A stretch of 64,000 nt of DNA, taken from contig JAHCAT010000008.1 in assembly GCA_019634735.1 (NCBI GenBank), positions 1 through 64,000 of the forward strand, written 5' to 3'. The DNA is from Lysobacterales bacterium. GTDB lineage: Bacteria; Pseudomonadota; Gammaproteobacteria; Xanthomonadales; UBA2363. Below, piece after piece: positions 1 through 9,161 of the stretch. The notes below the pieces were generated by a model. That model ran no database searches, had not been told where the DNA came from, and saw only the letters and a list, made by a program, of their open reading frames with translations. The number at the start of each line of letters is the position of its first letter. The first letter of the stretch is position 1. A program made the position numbers and the translations under genes.

Positions 1-66
1 TCAGTGACTTCTTCATGGCTCCATCCTCTCAAGAGTCGGAGCCTTCGGGAAAGCCGGGGCGGTTCA
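1..66 (-). mobile_element. Partial IS3-family element, orfA-side end
   Basis: These 66 bases match 45232-45297 at 65 of 66 positions. That stretch is the orfA-side end of the complete IS3-family element in this window. The segment carries the first codons of orfA on the minus strand (ATG at 14-16) and the terminal inverted repeat ending at base 66. The rest of the element lies left of the window. It is in the same orientation as the complete copy, so the two are direct repeats about 44 kb apart. The first three bases outside the element (67-69) are TAT, the same triplet that precedes the other copy. Confidence 0.85.
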
Positions 67-102
67 TATCGAGCAAGCCCAGCCGCTAGCGTCGGCGTCG
101 GG

Positions 103-1047
103 TCAACCATGTGGACTAAGGGTGCCGAGAATTGACACGGTAGCAATGATCAACGCAGCGAGCGATGCCTCGATGGTTACGGTGAGGCGGAGTGTCTGCA
201 ATGAGTGTGAACCATCGCCGGCGAGGATTTCACCCTCCAATCCGGGCACGAGACGCCAGCGATGAAGCGCAGCCAGTCCCAACATCGCAGCGAACAACGC
301 GAGCTTGATCAGCAACAGCTTGCCGTGAACACTGTGGAACAGAGGCGCCGTGGACCAGCCCGTGAGGTCGCCGTAGTGCAGGAGGCCAGTGACCACAAGT
401 ACGCCGACGAAGAAGGTGCCGGGGCCTGAGAAGGCCTGCAGCGCATTGTGGAGCAGTTGCAGAGGGACGCTCTCGGCGGATGTGGTGCGACGAGAGATGA
501 TTATCAGAAAGGCCGCAATGGCGCCAATCCAGCCGCCTGCCGCAAGCAGGTGGCCGATGCCCGCGGTCAGTCGCAGCGTGCCAGATGCACCTTCTCCTGC
601 GGCGGCGTGACCGTTCCACGCCAGGGTGAGCAAGGCGCCGCCGGAAAGCACGGTGACCAATGGCGAGAAGAAGGAGCGCTCTTGACGACGTGACTGCCAG
701 CCGAGAAAGGCGATCAGCACGACAAGTAGTATGGTCCGTGCCAATGCGGCTCGACCAGCGGCGGTCTCGAACAGGTACCAGCCGAGCGATGTGCGGTCGA
801 GCTCGATGATCGACATCCCCATGATCTCCGTCGTCTTGAAGACAACGTCTATACCGGTCAGCGTCACACCCAACACGGCGCTGACCAGAAGCGCCAAGGA
901 AAGCGCCGACCTGGACAGGGGCAACCACGGGTCTCCGCCAGGCACTGATCGGCGCAGGCTATACCAGGCGAACAGTGGAAGACCGAAAAGCAGCATCAGG
1001 TCCAGGTACTGGACGAACCGCAGTGCATAGGCGGGTACGCTCGACAA
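103..1047 (-). CDS. copD: Copper resistance protein CopD
   Basis: A 314-residue polytopic inner-membrane protein with about eight hydrophobic segments. It has the CopD family pattern of a membrane-embedded copper-binding protein that works with periplasmic CopC to bring copper into or across the inner membrane. A His-containing segment near residue 145 (WNGHAAAGEG) and HGKLLLIK near residue 245 fit the family. It begins 12 bases after copC ends, on the same strand, so the two form an operon. The length is normal for the family and there is no sign of damage. Its 3' end lies only 36 bases from the IS3 end, so the island's left edge falls just beyond this gene. Confidence 0.93.
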   Translation of the reverse strand: MSSVPAYALRFVQYLDLMLLFGLPLFAWYSLRRSVPGGDPWLPLSRSALSLALLVSAVLGVTLTGIDVVFKTTEIMGMSIIELDRTSLGWYLFETAAGRAALARTILLVVLIAFLGWQSRRQERSFFSPLVTVLSGGALLTLAWNGHAAAGEGASGTLRLTAGIGHLLAAGGWIGAIAAFLIIISRRTTSAESVPLQLLHNALQAFSGPGTFFVGVLVVTGLLHYGDLTGWSTAPLFHSVHGKLLLIKLALFAAMLGLAALHRWRLVPGLEGEILAGDGSHSLQTLRLTVTIEASLAALIIATVSILGTLSPHG

Positions 1048-1059
1048 CTCGGCGGGTCC

Positions 1060-1443
1060 TCAGCGGACGGTAAAGCTGAAATCCCCCGTCATCGGGTGGT
1101 TGTCAGGCCCGACGGCGCGGTACTGCACGCGATAAATGCCGGCTTCCAGCGGATGATGCAGCTTGGCGCGTAGGGTCTTGCCGTCGTTGACGACCTCGAT
1201 CTCCAGATGCTCGATCGGCATGGTCGAATTGCCGTGGACCATTGCCAGCTCCAGGCGCGAAGCGCGCGGCAACAGCGTCTCATTGAAAATGAGGTCGATC
1301 TGCTGCGGTGATGTCACAACTGCATTGGCCGCCGGCGCGGACTGGACCAGTGTGGCGTGCGCGTAGGCGAACGAGGCCGACAGGAGGCCGGCCGCTAGGA
1401 CAATGCCGAGAGAGAAAGAGCGAATGGCGCTGGTGCGTTTCAT
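1060..1443 (-). CDS. copC: Periplasmic copper-binding protein CopC
   Basis: A 127-residue exported beta-barrel protein. Residues 1-28 form a signal peptide ending at FAYA, which leaves His as the first residue of the mature protein, the N-terminal Cu(II) ligand in CopC proteins. The second part of the site is near the C-terminus (GPDNHPMTG), supplying Asp and His. The family binds periplasmic copper and hands it to CopD, the next gene in the operon. The start is supported by GGAG about seven bases upstream. I see no CopR-type box directly in front of it, so the promoter is unclear. Confidence 0.94.
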   Translation of the reverse strand: MKRTSAIRSFSLGIVLAAGLLSASFAYAHATLVQSAPAANAVVTSPQQIDLIFNETLLPRASRLELAMVHGNSTMPIEHLEIEVVNDGKTLRAKLHHPLEAGIYRVQYRAVGPDNHPMTGDFSFTVR

Positions 1444-1623
1444 GATGTTGCTCCGTTATGGGTTATGGAATCAGTGCGCGGAAGCTTCTCGTAGCATCCA
1501 CTAGGGTTTCGCGGAGACCAGCCCAGTGCGGCGCTCGACAGCCTAGGCGCCGAGTCCCCGATGTAACTGCTCGCAGCATCGGATCTGTTACGGACCGTCG
1601 ACGGAGACGACGCGCCAACGGCC

Positions 1624-1887
1624 CTATCCACTACAGCATCGTCCGTGGCCATCGCCAGCAAGCAGCGACTTTCCGGCGCGAACTTCGTGCGCGGGATAAC
1701 CGGCTTGCTTCAGCGCCGACAACAGGGGGGCACCGCCTTGTGTGAAGTCACCGCGGACACGCATACGACGCGCACCAAGATTGATCTCCACGGTACTGAC
1801 GCCAGGCAGGGCCTTGATGGCATCGGTCACTTTCCGGACGCATGAACTGCAGTTCATGCCTCGGATCTCAAGAACGATGGTGTTCAT
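1624..1887 (-). CDS. Heavy-metal-associated (HMA) domain protein, CopZ-like
   Basis: An 87-residue cytoplasmic protein made almost entirely of one HMA fold. The metal site is GMNCSSC near residues 9-15, a C-x2-C Cu(I) site. I chose the ATG at 1885-1887 because the family begins a few residues before the first beta strand. A longer frame to 1941 adds a non-conserved 18-residue leader. The C-terminus runs into a Cys pair (GRCCSG) not usual for CopZ, which may be an extra site or a scar. It lies between copG and copC on the same strand. The role is probably a copper or mercury chaperone. A second, more typical copZ is at 19429-19632. Confidence 0.72.
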   Translation of the reverse strand: MNTIVLEIRGMNCSSCVRKVTDAIKALPGVSTVEINLGARRMRVRGDFTQGGAPLLSALKQAGYPAHEVRAGKSLLAGDGHGRCCSG

Positions 1888-1956
1888 TGAGAAGCCATCT
1901 CTTCCGGTCTTGTGATGTGATCTCGAGCATCCGCAGGCCATGTCTCGGCGATGCGC

Positions 1957-2433
1957 TTACAGCGATCCCTGGTACGACTGGTATCGGCTAGTGCTTCCAT
2001 CGGCTTGCACCAGCAGCACGTCGTAAGCCGTCTTGCGATTACCGTAGGCCGGTCCGTCCATACCCGGCGACCCCAGGGGCATGCCGGGCACGGCTAGGCC
2101 GACCCCCTTCGGCTTCTCCCTGAGGAGGCGCTGGATGTCGGCGACCGGCACATGGCCCTCGATCGCATAGCCATCGATTCTGGCCGTATGGCAGGAGCCG
2201 AGCCCTGCCGGGATGCCGAGACGCGCGCGTACGCCGGTGTTTCCCGTCTCAAAGGCGCGCACGTTGATGCCCGCTTCCTTCAGGCGTTCCATCCACAGCT
2301 TGCAGCATCCGCAGTTTGGATCTTTCCAGACTTCTGCGACGAACCCGGAAGCTGTTGCGTTCCCGGCGAAAGCCATCGACAAAAGGATCAACAAAGTCGT
2401 AAAGACGGGACGTTTAGTGCTCAGTGTTTTCAT
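1957..2433 (-). CDS. copG: CopG-type periplasmic copper protein (DUF411)
   Basis: A 158-residue exported protein with a signal peptide (residues 1 to about 28, ending NATAS) and the DUF411/CopG thioredoxin-like domain. The motif DPNCGCCKLW supplies the Cys cluster, with a further Cys in GLGSCHTA, as in family members that bind a multinuclear Cu(I) centre. CopG proteins are thought to take part in periplasmic copper redox handling or transfer beside CusCBA and CopAB. It is the first gene of the leftward copG-HMA-copC-copD group, and a CopR-type box lies about 115 bases upstream (2547-2562). The length is normal. Confidence 0.9.
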   Translation of the reverse strand: MKTLSTKRPVFTTLLILLSMAFAGNATASGFVAEVWKDPNCGCCKLWMERLKEAGINVRAFETGNTGVRARLGIPAGLGSCHTARIDGYAIEGHVPVADIQRLLREKPKGVGLAVPGMPLGSPGMDGPAYGNRKTAYDVLLVQADGSTSRYQSYQGSL

Positions 2434-2546
2434 GTTGACGCTCGACTTCGTTCCGTTGGCTGAATGCAGGATTCGACGGTTGCAGGGCTACAAGCAGATC
2501 GAGGCGGAGCATAGAAGGCATCGGCTGTCCGGCGGGTGACCCGATC

Positions 2547-2562
2547 ATTACATTCCCGTCAT
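2547..2562. promoter_or_regulatory. CopR-type palindromic box (copG side)
   Basis: ATTACATTCCCGTCAT. The same 16 bases occur inverted at 22681-22696 in front of pcoAB, and related boxes are at 14453 and 38904. It lies between the divergent copG and PepSY genes. The assignment to CopR is inferred from the four-site pattern and from copRS in the same island. Confidence 0.65.
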
Positions 2563-2602
2563 GTGCAGCATGGCTGCGTTCCTGAAGGAACTTCTAGGCT
2601 GA

Positions 2603-2766
2603 ACGAAGTACGCACCGAGCAAGGCCTTCGATGTGTCCTTCAGCATCGACAATCTGCACGACAAGAAAGCCCCGTTCATCCAGAGCTACACCGACGCCAA
2701 TACCGACACGATGACGTATGACCTGCTGGGTCGTCGTTAGTATGCACGCGTGGGTTACCACTGGTA
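2603..2766 (+). pseudogene. TonB-dependent receptor, C-terminal remnant
   Basis: Frame +2 from 2603 reads a typical end of an outer-membrane TonB-dependent siderophore receptor: NLHDKKAPF, then YTDANTDTMTYDLLGRR, an in-frame TAG, then YARVGYHW and TAA. The final aromatic residue and alternating beta-strand pattern are the family signature for the last barrel strands. All the rest of the receptor (about 650 residues) is missing, and the TAG probably replaces a TGG. The fragment sits directly before two PepSY reductase genes, an order typical of ferric-siderophore uptake loci, so it marks a deleted iron-uptake operon. A CopR-type box lies just upstream. Confidence 0.75.
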
Positions 2767-2836
2767 AGGCCCGCTTCACCTGCCCCCGTCCTTGTGGCGG
2801 GGGACAGGTGTCGTCTTCCTGTCGAACGAGATCACT

Positions 2837-3526
2837 ATGAAATCGGCTTTCTGGGCGCGTAAGGCCCACAAATGGATTGGCCTGATCATCGGCGTGCAAG
2901 CGCTGCTGTGGATGATCAGCGGCGTGTACATGACGGTCATTTCCCTGGACATCATCCATGGCGATCACCTGGCCCATGCCCATCAGCAACCGCTGGTGGC
3001 ACCCACACACTTGTCGGGTCAGGAACTGCAGCGCCGCTACCCGGGGATGACGCAGGTCAAGCTCAAGCGCCTGCTTGAGCGGGATGTCTATGAGATCCAC
3101 GCCCGCGACCAAATCTATTTGCTCGATGCCATGACCGGAGAGGTTCTCTCGCCGGGTGATGAGCAGATGGCGATCGCCTTGGCCAAGGCGATGTACCAAG
3201 GTCAGGCGCCTGTCGCCCGGGTCGAATGGGTGACCCAAGCACCACAAGAGGTTGCTACGCGGCCGGTGCCGATGTGGGCTGTGCACTACGCCGACGCAGG
3301 TGAAACTACCTTGTATTTCTCACCCTACAGCGGCGAGTTGCTGGCGCGCCGGCACAGCCTGTGGCGCTGGTTCGATTTCCTTTGGATGTTCCACATCATG
3401 GATTACGAGGCGCGCTCGGACGTCAACAACACCCTGTTGCGCGTGGCATCGGCGGTTGGACTGCTGTTCGTGCTCAGCGGCGCCTGGTTGCTGTTCTACA
3501 GCTTCCGCAGGAGGAACGCGGCATGA
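2837..3526 (+). CDS. PepSY-associated transmembrane protein
   Basis: A 229-residue inner-membrane protein. A first membrane helix (about residues 9-30, HKWIGLIIGVQALLWMISGVYM) leads into a periplasmic PepSY-like region, followed by the motif WRWFDFLWMFHIMDY and a C-terminal helix. His and Trp residues in the two helices could bind heme, as proposed for this reductase family. These proteins accompany TonB receptors and are thought to reduce ferric-siderophore complexes. I chose ATG 2837 because an upstream ATG at 2792 adds a non-conserved leader. The stop overlaps the start of the next gene (ATGA), so the two are translationally coupled. Confidence 0.85.
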   Translation: MKSAFWARKAHKWIGLIIGVQALLWMISGVYMTVISLDIIHGDHLAHAHQQPLVAPTHLSGQELQRRYPGMTQVKLKRLLERDVYEIHARDQIYLLDAMTGEVLSPGDEQMAIALAKAMYQGQAPVARVEWVTQAPQEVATRPVPMWAVHYADAGETTLYFSPYSGELLARRHSLWRWFDFLWMFHIMDYEARSDVNNTLLRVASAVGLLFVLSGAWLLFYSFRRRNAA

Positions 3527-5349
3527 CGCCCTGGATGAGAACGCTGCACAAATGGGTCGGTTTGATCATCGGGCTGCAACTGCTGTTGTGGATGGCCAGT
3601 GGCGTGATGATGAGTTGGCTGGATCATGACAAGGTACAAGGCCATCAGTTCCAGGCTCATGCGCATGACAGGCACGACTGGCCTGCCAACGCCCGCTCGC
3701 CCGCCAGCTTTCTGGGCGGCAACAAGCAAATCAGCCGCGTAAGTTCGGGCTGGCTATTGGACACGCCGGTCTACCAACTGGCCGACGCCCAAGGGATCGC
3801 CCTGGTCGACGCCGTTACCGGCGCGCCGATCGCGCTGGACGGCGCCTGGGCTGCACGATTGGCCCAGGCCTCCTACACCGGCACGGGTGCGTTGCAGGCC
3901 CCGCGCTTGCTGGACTGGAGTGGGGAAGTGCGCGACCACGAAGGTCAACTGTGGCGGGTGGATACCGATGACACTCAGGACACCACGGTGTATCTGTCGG
4001 CCCAAACAGGCGAGGTGCTCTACCACCGCAACAAGACGTGGCGCCTGTTCGATGTGTTCTGGATGCTCCACATCATGGATTACACGGGGCGCAAGAACTT
4101 CAACAATCCCCTAGTGGTGACCGCGGCCATCGGCGGCTTGTGGTTGGCGCTGACCGGCATCTGGCTGCTGTTCGCCAGCTTCCACTGGAACGAGTTTGTT
4201 CCGCGCCGCTGGCGGCTGGCTCGTGAGCTCTCGGTGTTTGGTCCGGATGGAACGCGGCTGCGCACGGTTCGCGCCGCGGCGGGAGACAATGTTTACGTTT
4301 CGCTGGCGCGGGAGGGGGTGCAACTGCCATCCAACTGCGGGGGAGGGCAAAGCTGCGGCCTGTGCGTGGTGCGCTTCCGCGGGATCGCGCCCAAGGCCAC
4401 CGCAGCCGATCAAGCACATCTGGGCGCCAGCAAGATCAAGATGGGGTATCGATTGGCCTGTAACCTGGCCGTGGTCGAGGATACCGATGTCGAAGTGGCC
4501 GGGGGGGCGAGTCTGTGGACCGAGTACGCGGCCACGGTGGAGCAGGTCACGGCGGTGACGCCGTTCCTGCGCGAGATCGTGCTTAAACCCGACGAAGCGC
4601 CAGGACCGAAGTATCAACCCGGCGCCTACCTGCAGATACATGTACCGGATTACGAGGTGCCCGTGCACAAGCTGGTGCGTCCGGAGCACCACCATCAGGA
4701 CTGGGCTGGCGTGGATCTCCCGGAGAAGCTGGTCAACCGCAAGCCGGTACGCCGAGCCTACTCGTTGGCTTTGCCGATCGATCAGGCGCAAGGCCGACTG
4801 ACCCTTCTGGCGCGCTTTAGTCCCGGACGATCGGACAAGAAGCGGCATCCGCCGGGCAGGGGCTCGACCTACCTGTACACGCTCTCGCCGGGGGATCGGG
4901 TCTGTTTCAGCGGCCCGTTTGGCGACTTCGCGCTCAAGCCGCTCGGGCGAGAGAAGGTCTTCATCGGCGGCGGCGCCGGCATGGCACCCCTGCGCGCGAT
5001 GATTCGCACGCTGCTGGCCGCGCAAGGCGGTGAGAGGATCCACTTCTGGTATGGCGCCCGCAGCCTCAAAGAGGCGCCGTACATCGAGGAGATGGAGCAA
5101 CTGGCCCACCAGCACCCCGACTTCAGCTGGCATCTGGTGCTCTCGGACGAGGCGCAGAACGACGATGCCCTCCTGCGTGGGCTCGTTCACGAAGTCGCTC
5201 ACGACCGTCTGCTCAAAGCCCATCAGGCCTTGGCCGACTGCGAGTTCTACCTGTGCGGACCGCCGGCCATGCTCAAGGCCACACGCGAGTTGCTGTCACG
5301 GTTGGGCGTGCCGGAGAGCCAGGTGGCCTACGACGACTTCAATATCTGA
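3523..5349 (+). CDS. PepSY / NqrF-like flavin reductase fusion
   Basis: A 608-residue fusion. Residues 1-225 repeat the layout of the preceding protein: helix, PepSY-like region, FDVFWMLHIMDY, helix. Then comes a 2Fe-2S ferredoxin domain with Cys at about 272, 278, 281 and 313 (C-x5-C-x2-C spacing as in NqrF). Residues 330-608 form an FAD/NAD(P)H reductase with RAYSLA for FAD, GGGAGMAPLR for nucleotide and LCGPPAM near the end. It probably passes electrons from NAD(P)H through FAD and the iron-sulfur centre to the membrane part, and on to periplasmic Fe(III) or another metal. The start is supported by AGGAGG and the ATGA overlap with the upstream gene. Confidence 0.88.
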   Translation: MTPWMRTLHKWVGLIIGLQLLLWMASGVMMSWLDHDKVQGHQFQAHAHDRHDWPANARSPASFLGGNKQISRVSSGWLLDTPVYQLADAQGIALVDAVTGAPIALDGAWAARLAQASYTGTGALQAPRLLDWSGEVRDHEGQLWRVDTDDTQDTTVYLSAQTGEVLYHRNKTWRLFDVFWMLHIMDYTGRKNFNNPLVVTAAIGGLWLALTGIWLLFASFHWNEFVPRRWRLARELSVFGPDGTRLRTVRAAAGDNVYVSLAREGVQLPSNCGGGQSCGLCVVRFRGIAPKATAADQAHLGASKIKMGYRLACNLAVVEDTDVEVAGGASLWTEYAATVEQVTAVTPFLREIVLKPDEAPGPKYQPGAYLQIHVPDYEVPVHKLVRPEHHHQDWAGVDLPEKLVNRKPVRRAYSLALPIDQAQGRLTLLARFSPGRSDKKRHPPGRGSTYLYTLSPGDRVCFSGPFGDFALKPLGREKVFIGGGAGMAPLRAMIRTLLAAQGGERIHFWYGARSLKEAPYIEEMEQLAHQHPDFSWHLVLSDEAQNDDALLRGLVHEVAHDRLLKAHQALADCEFYLCGPPAMLKATRELLSRLGVPESQVAYDDFNI

Positions 5350-5434
5350 CCGCACACTCCGCCGGCTCGGCCGGCCGACGGAGCCGCGGTGTACCGGATT
5401 CTTCTAGTGCGCTCGTCCCAGTGAGTGGACGTGC

Positions 5435-5683
5435 TTGAGCCTGCCTGATGAACCAGTGAGAACCTTGGTGACTACCGCGCTGGATGAGTGGTTCATATCG
5501 CATGTCTTGCCGCTGGAGGGCCTGATCCACGCCTTCCTGCGCCGACATGGGCATGAGGACAGCGAGATTCCTGATCTTCGTCAGGAGGCTTACGCATGCA
5601 TAAGCGGCACTCTCCCTTTTGAGGCCGGCCATGCTTCTTCCATGGCTGGCATCATTTTATGGGTGTCCCTTCCAGACGGCTAA
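5435..5683 (+). pseudogene. FecI-like ECF sigma factor, N-terminal remnant
   Basis: The frame from a TTG at 5435 gives LDEWFISHVLPLEGLIHAFL and then IPDLRQEAYA, which is region 2 of FecI-type sigma factors (DLRQxxYxRVxEAA). After AYA the similarity stops and the frame ends at 5683 with unrelated residues, so sigma region 4 is lost. FecI factors drive siderophore receptor genes, so this fragment, the TonB remnant at 2603 and the PepSY genes point to one decayed iron-uptake locus. A functional product is unlikely. Confidence 0.7.
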
Positions 5684-6007
5684 GCGTCTGGGCTGCGACT
5701 TGGCGTTTCATCCCGCGTTGAACGCAAGCCGCGGCTGTGTATCAGATATCCGCGTCTAGCTCCACTGACGCCGATGCTATCGATAGCAAGGCGGTTGGTG
5801 TGCCCACGACGATAACGAAGATTTTTTGGTAGTGTGAGGTGATATGGATTCAGCGGATTTTCGATCTAGGATCTACGTGCTCGATACAAACGGACCCGGG
5901 TGGGCGCGGAGTGGGATGGCGTCGCCCGGCTCTGCCGCGGCCGGCTAGGGGATCGCGGCCCACGCGTGCGGACCACTTGTGCTCAAGTTCGTTGGGCGAG
6001 CGCCACA
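5684..6007. other. Intergenic stretch, no gene seen
   Basis: This 324-base gap separates the ECF sigma remnant from the 3' end of cusA. I see no convincing reading frame with a ribosome site, no RNA gene and no clear terminator. A short palindrome (GCTATCGATAGC) sits near 5780. It is probably a scar left by loss of the rest of the iron-uptake locus. Confidence 0.5.
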
Positions 6008-9000
6008 TCACGGTAGTCCTGCCGGAAGTGCGGTGGATGTCGAAGCCTTCCTGGCCAGCTGCCTCTCTTTGATCAGCGAGTAAAGTGCCGGAATCACCAC
6101 CAGGGTGAGGACGGTTGACGACACCATGCCGCCCACCATCGGTGCGGCAATGCGACGCATGACCTCCGAGCCGGTGCCGGTGCTCCACATGATCGGTAAT
6201 AGGCCGGCCATGATCGCGACGACGGTCATCATCTTTGGGCGCACGCGGTCGACCGCGCCCTCGATGATCGCGTCTCGCAGGTCGCGCGCATCCAGCGAGC
6301 GGCCTTCGGCCTGCCGCTGCGCGGCACGCGCCTCGAGCGCGTGGTCGAGGTAGATCAACATAATCACGCCGGTTTCCGCGGCGACGCCAGCCAGCGCGAT
6401 GAAGCCCACGATCACCGCGACGCTGACGTTGTAGTCGAGCATCCACATCAGCCAGATGCCGCCGACGAGCGCGAAAGGCACCGACAGCATCACGATCAGC
6501 GACTCGGTGACGCGGCGGAAGTTGAGGTACAGCAGCAGGAAAATCAGCGCCAGGGTCACCGGGATGACGACGCGCATCTTCTCGGCGGCACGCTGCATGT
6601 ACTCGTACTGCCCGCTCCAGGAGACGTAGTAGCCCGGCGGGAACTGCACCCGCTCGGCGACCGCATCCTGCGCCGCCTTCACGTAGCGGCCCAAGTCGCT
6701 TTCGCGCGTATCGACGTAGATGTAGGCGGCCAGCATCGCGTTCTCAGTGCGGATGCTCGGCGCCCCCTTCTTAACTTCGATCTGCGCCAGCTCACCCAAT
6801 GGCACCTGGGCGCCGCCGGGCACCGGGACCAGCACCTGGGTGCCGATCCGGTGCGGATCGTCGCGCAGTTCGCGCGGATAGCGCACGATCGCGCTGAAGC
6901 GCTCGCGTCCCTGGAGGATGGTGGAGACCATCTCGCCGCCCAGCGCGGCTGCCACCACGTCCTGCACCTCGCCCAGTGTCACGCCGTACTGGGCCAGGCG
7001 GCCCAGGTCCGGGGTGATGTCGAGGTAGTAGGCGCCGGTCAGGCGTTCGGCGAACGCGCTGGTCGTTCCCGGCACCTCGCGCACCACCGCTTCGATCTCG
7101 GTGGCCAGGGCGTCGAGCTGCTCGAGGTCGGTGCCGAAGAGCTTGATCCCCACCGGCGTTCGGATGCCGGTGGCCAGCATGTCGGTGCGCGCCTTGATCG
7201 GCATCGTCCAGGAGTTGGCGACGCCCGGGAACTTCAGCGCCGCGTCCATCTCGGCGATGAGCTTGTCGGTGGTCATGCCGTCCCGCCATTCGTCCTCGGG
7301 CTTGAGGTTGATGACGGTCTCGAACATCTCCAGCGGCGCCGGGTCGGTGGCGGTCAGGGCACGACCGGCCTTGCCGAAGACCGACTCCACCTCCGGGAAG
7401 CTCTTGATGATCCGGTCCTGCTGCTGCAACAGCTCAGAGGCCTTGGTCACCGACATGCCAGGCAACGAAGCAGGCATGTATAGGAGCGTGCCCTCGTTGA
7501 GGGTCGGCATGAACTCACTTCCCACGCGCGATGCCGGCCACAGGCTGGCAAACAGCGCGACGAGCGCGAGGAGGATCGTCGCCACGCGGTGCCGCAGCAC
7601 GATGTCGATCGCGGGCCGGTAGGCTGCGATCAGGAACCGGTTCACCGGGTTCTTGTGCTCGGGAACGATCTTGCCTCGAACGAACAGGAGCATCAGCACC
7701 GGGACTAGTGTCACAGATAGCAGCGCGCCACCGGCCATCGCGAACGTCTTGGTGAACGCCAGTGGCTTGAATAGACGTCCTTCCTGCGCCTCCAGGGCGA
7801 ACACCGGAAGGAACGAGACGGTGATGATCATCAGGCTGAAGAACAGCGCGGGCCCGACCTCCCGGCAGGCGTCGATGATCAGCTGGGCCCGGCTGCGGGA
7901 GCCGTCGGAGCGTTCGATGTGCTTGTGCGCGTTTTCGATCATCACGATCGCCGCATCGACCATCACGCCGATCGAGATCGCGATGCCGCCCAGGCTCATG
8001 ATGTTGGAGTTCATGCCCAGCGCACGCATGGCGATCACCGCGATCAGAACGCCGACCGGCAGCATGACGATCGCGACCAGCGCGCTGCGGGCATGGAACA
8101 GGAATACCAGGCAAACCAGTGCGACGATCAGGCTCTCCTCGAGCAGCGTCGTGCGTAGCGTCTTGATCGCGCGCACGATGAGATCGGAGCGGTCGTAGAC
8201 CGCCTGGACGCTGACGCCCTCGGGGAGTCCACTCGCAAGCTGGGCGATCTTGTCCTTCACCCCCCCGATCACGGCCAAAGCGTTCTCGCCGAAGCGCGCA
8301 ATGACGATCCCGCCCACAACGTCGCCTTCGCCGTCCAGGTCGGCGATGCCACGGCGCTCATCGGGTACCAGTTCGACCCGGGCGACGTCGCCGATCAGCA
8401 CCGGTGCGCCCCCTTCGGCGCGCAGAACCAGGCTCTCGATATCCTCGATACCGCGCAGGTAGCCGCGGCCCCGCACCATGTACTCGGTCTCGGCCATCTC
8501 GATCACGCGGCCGCCGACGTCGCGGTTGCTCTCGGCGATCACCTCGGACACGCGTGAAATCGGGATGTTGAACTCGCGCAGCCGGACCGGATCGACGGTG
8601 ATCGAGTACTGGCGCACGAAGCCGCCGACGCTGGCGACCTCGGCCACGCCGGGCGCGGTGGTGAGCTGGTAACGCAGGTACCAGTCCTGCATCGCGCGCA
8701 GCTCGTCCAGCGAGTGGCGGTCGCTCTTGAGGACGTACTGGTAGACCCAGCCAACGCCGGTGGCGTCGGGACCCAGTGCGGGGGCCACGCCGGGGGGCAG
8801 GTTCTTCGACGCGACGTTCAAGTTCTCAAGCACGCGTGAGCGTGCCCAATAGAGATCCGTCCCCTCCTCGAAGATGACGTAGATGAAGGAGGCGCCGAAG
8901 AACGAGAACCCGCGGACGTCCTTCGATCTCGGAACCGAGAGCAGCGCGCTGGTCAGCGGGTAGGTCACCTGGTCCTCGACCACCTGGGGCGCCTGCCCCG

Positions 9001-9160
9001 GGTACTCGGTGAACACGATCACCTGCACGTCCGACAGATCCGGCTGTGCATCCAGCGGCGTGTTCATCAGCGCATAGATGCCGCCGGCGACGATCGCCAG
9101 CGTCATTACCAGCACCAGGAAGACGTTGCGGACCGACCATTCGATGAGGCGGCCAAGCAT
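6008..9160 (-). CDS. cusA: Cu(I)/Ag(I) efflux RND transporter CusA
   Basis: A 1050-residue inner-membrane RND pump, full length for the heavy-metal efflux group. The N-terminal helix is followed by a large periplasmic loop, then the helix IV motif GVMVDAAIVMIENAHKH, whose Asp is part of the proton relay. A second periplasmic loop carries ARTDMLATGIRTPVGIK, diagnostic of the monovalent Cu/Ag subgroup rather than CzcA. With CusB and CusC it forms the tripartite pump that expels periplasmic and cytoplasmic Cu(I) out of the cell. It is the last gene of the leftward cusCBA operon and starts one base after cusB ends. There is no sign of damage. Confidence 0.97.
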   Translation of the reverse strand: MLGRLIEWSVRNVFLVLVMTLAIVAGGIYALMNTPLDAQPDLSDVQVIVFTEYPGQAPQVVEDQVTYPLTSALLSVPRSKDVRGFSFFGASFIYVIFEEGTDLYWARSRVLENLNVASKNLPPGVAPALGPDATGVGWVYQYVLKSDRHSLDELRAMQDWYLRYQLTTAPGVAEVASVGGFVRQYSITVDPVRLREFNIPISRVSEVIAESNRDVGGRVIEMAETEYMVRGRGYLRGIEDIESLVLRAEGGAPVLIGDVARVELVPDERRGIADLDGEGDVVGGIVIARFGENALAVIGGVKDKIAQLASGLPEGVSVQAVYDRSDLIVRAIKTLRTTLLEESLIVALVCLVFLFHARSALVAIVMLPVGVLIAVIAMRALGMNSNIMSLGGIAISIGVMVDAAIVMIENAHKHIERSDGSRSRAQLIIDACREVGPALFFSLMIITVSFLPVFALEAQEGRLFKPLAFTKTFAMAGGALLSVTLVPVLMLLFVRGKIVPEHKNPVNRFLIAAYRPAIDIVLRHRVATILLALVALFASLWPASRVGSEFMPTLNEGTLLYMPASLPGMSVTKASELLQQQDRIIKSFPEVESVFGKAGRALTATDPAPLEMFETVINLKPEDEWRDGMTTDKLIAEMDAALKFPGVANSWTMPIKARTDMLATGIRTPVGIKLFGTDLEQLDALATEIEAVVREVPGTTSAFAERLTGAYYLDITPDLGRLAQYGVTLGEVQDVVAAALGGEMVSTILQGRERFSAIVRYPRELRDDPHRIGTQVLVPVPGGAQVPLGELAQIEVKKGAPSIRTENAMLAAYIYVDTRESDLGRYVKAAQDAVAERVQFPPGYYVSWSGQYEYMQRAAEKMRVVIPVTLALIFLLLYLNFRRVTESLIVMLSVPFALVGGIWLMWMLDYNVSVAVIVGFIALAGVAAETGVIMLIYLDHALEARAAQRQAEGRSLDARDLRDAIIEGAVDRVRPKMMTVVAIMAGLLPIMWSTGTGSEVMRRIAAPMVGGMVSSTVLTLVVIPALYSLIKERQLARKASTSTALPAGLP

Positions 9161-9161
9161 G

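Noticed and set aside
1440-1661. 73-residue minus-strand frame between copC and the HMA gene
   Set aside because: No ribosome site, no domain, and it overlaps both neighbours.
6341-7483. Long plus-strand frame opposite cusA (380 residues, rich in His, Asp and Arg)
   Set aside because: It is the antisense shadow of cusA in GC-rich DNA, with no ribosome site and no family features.
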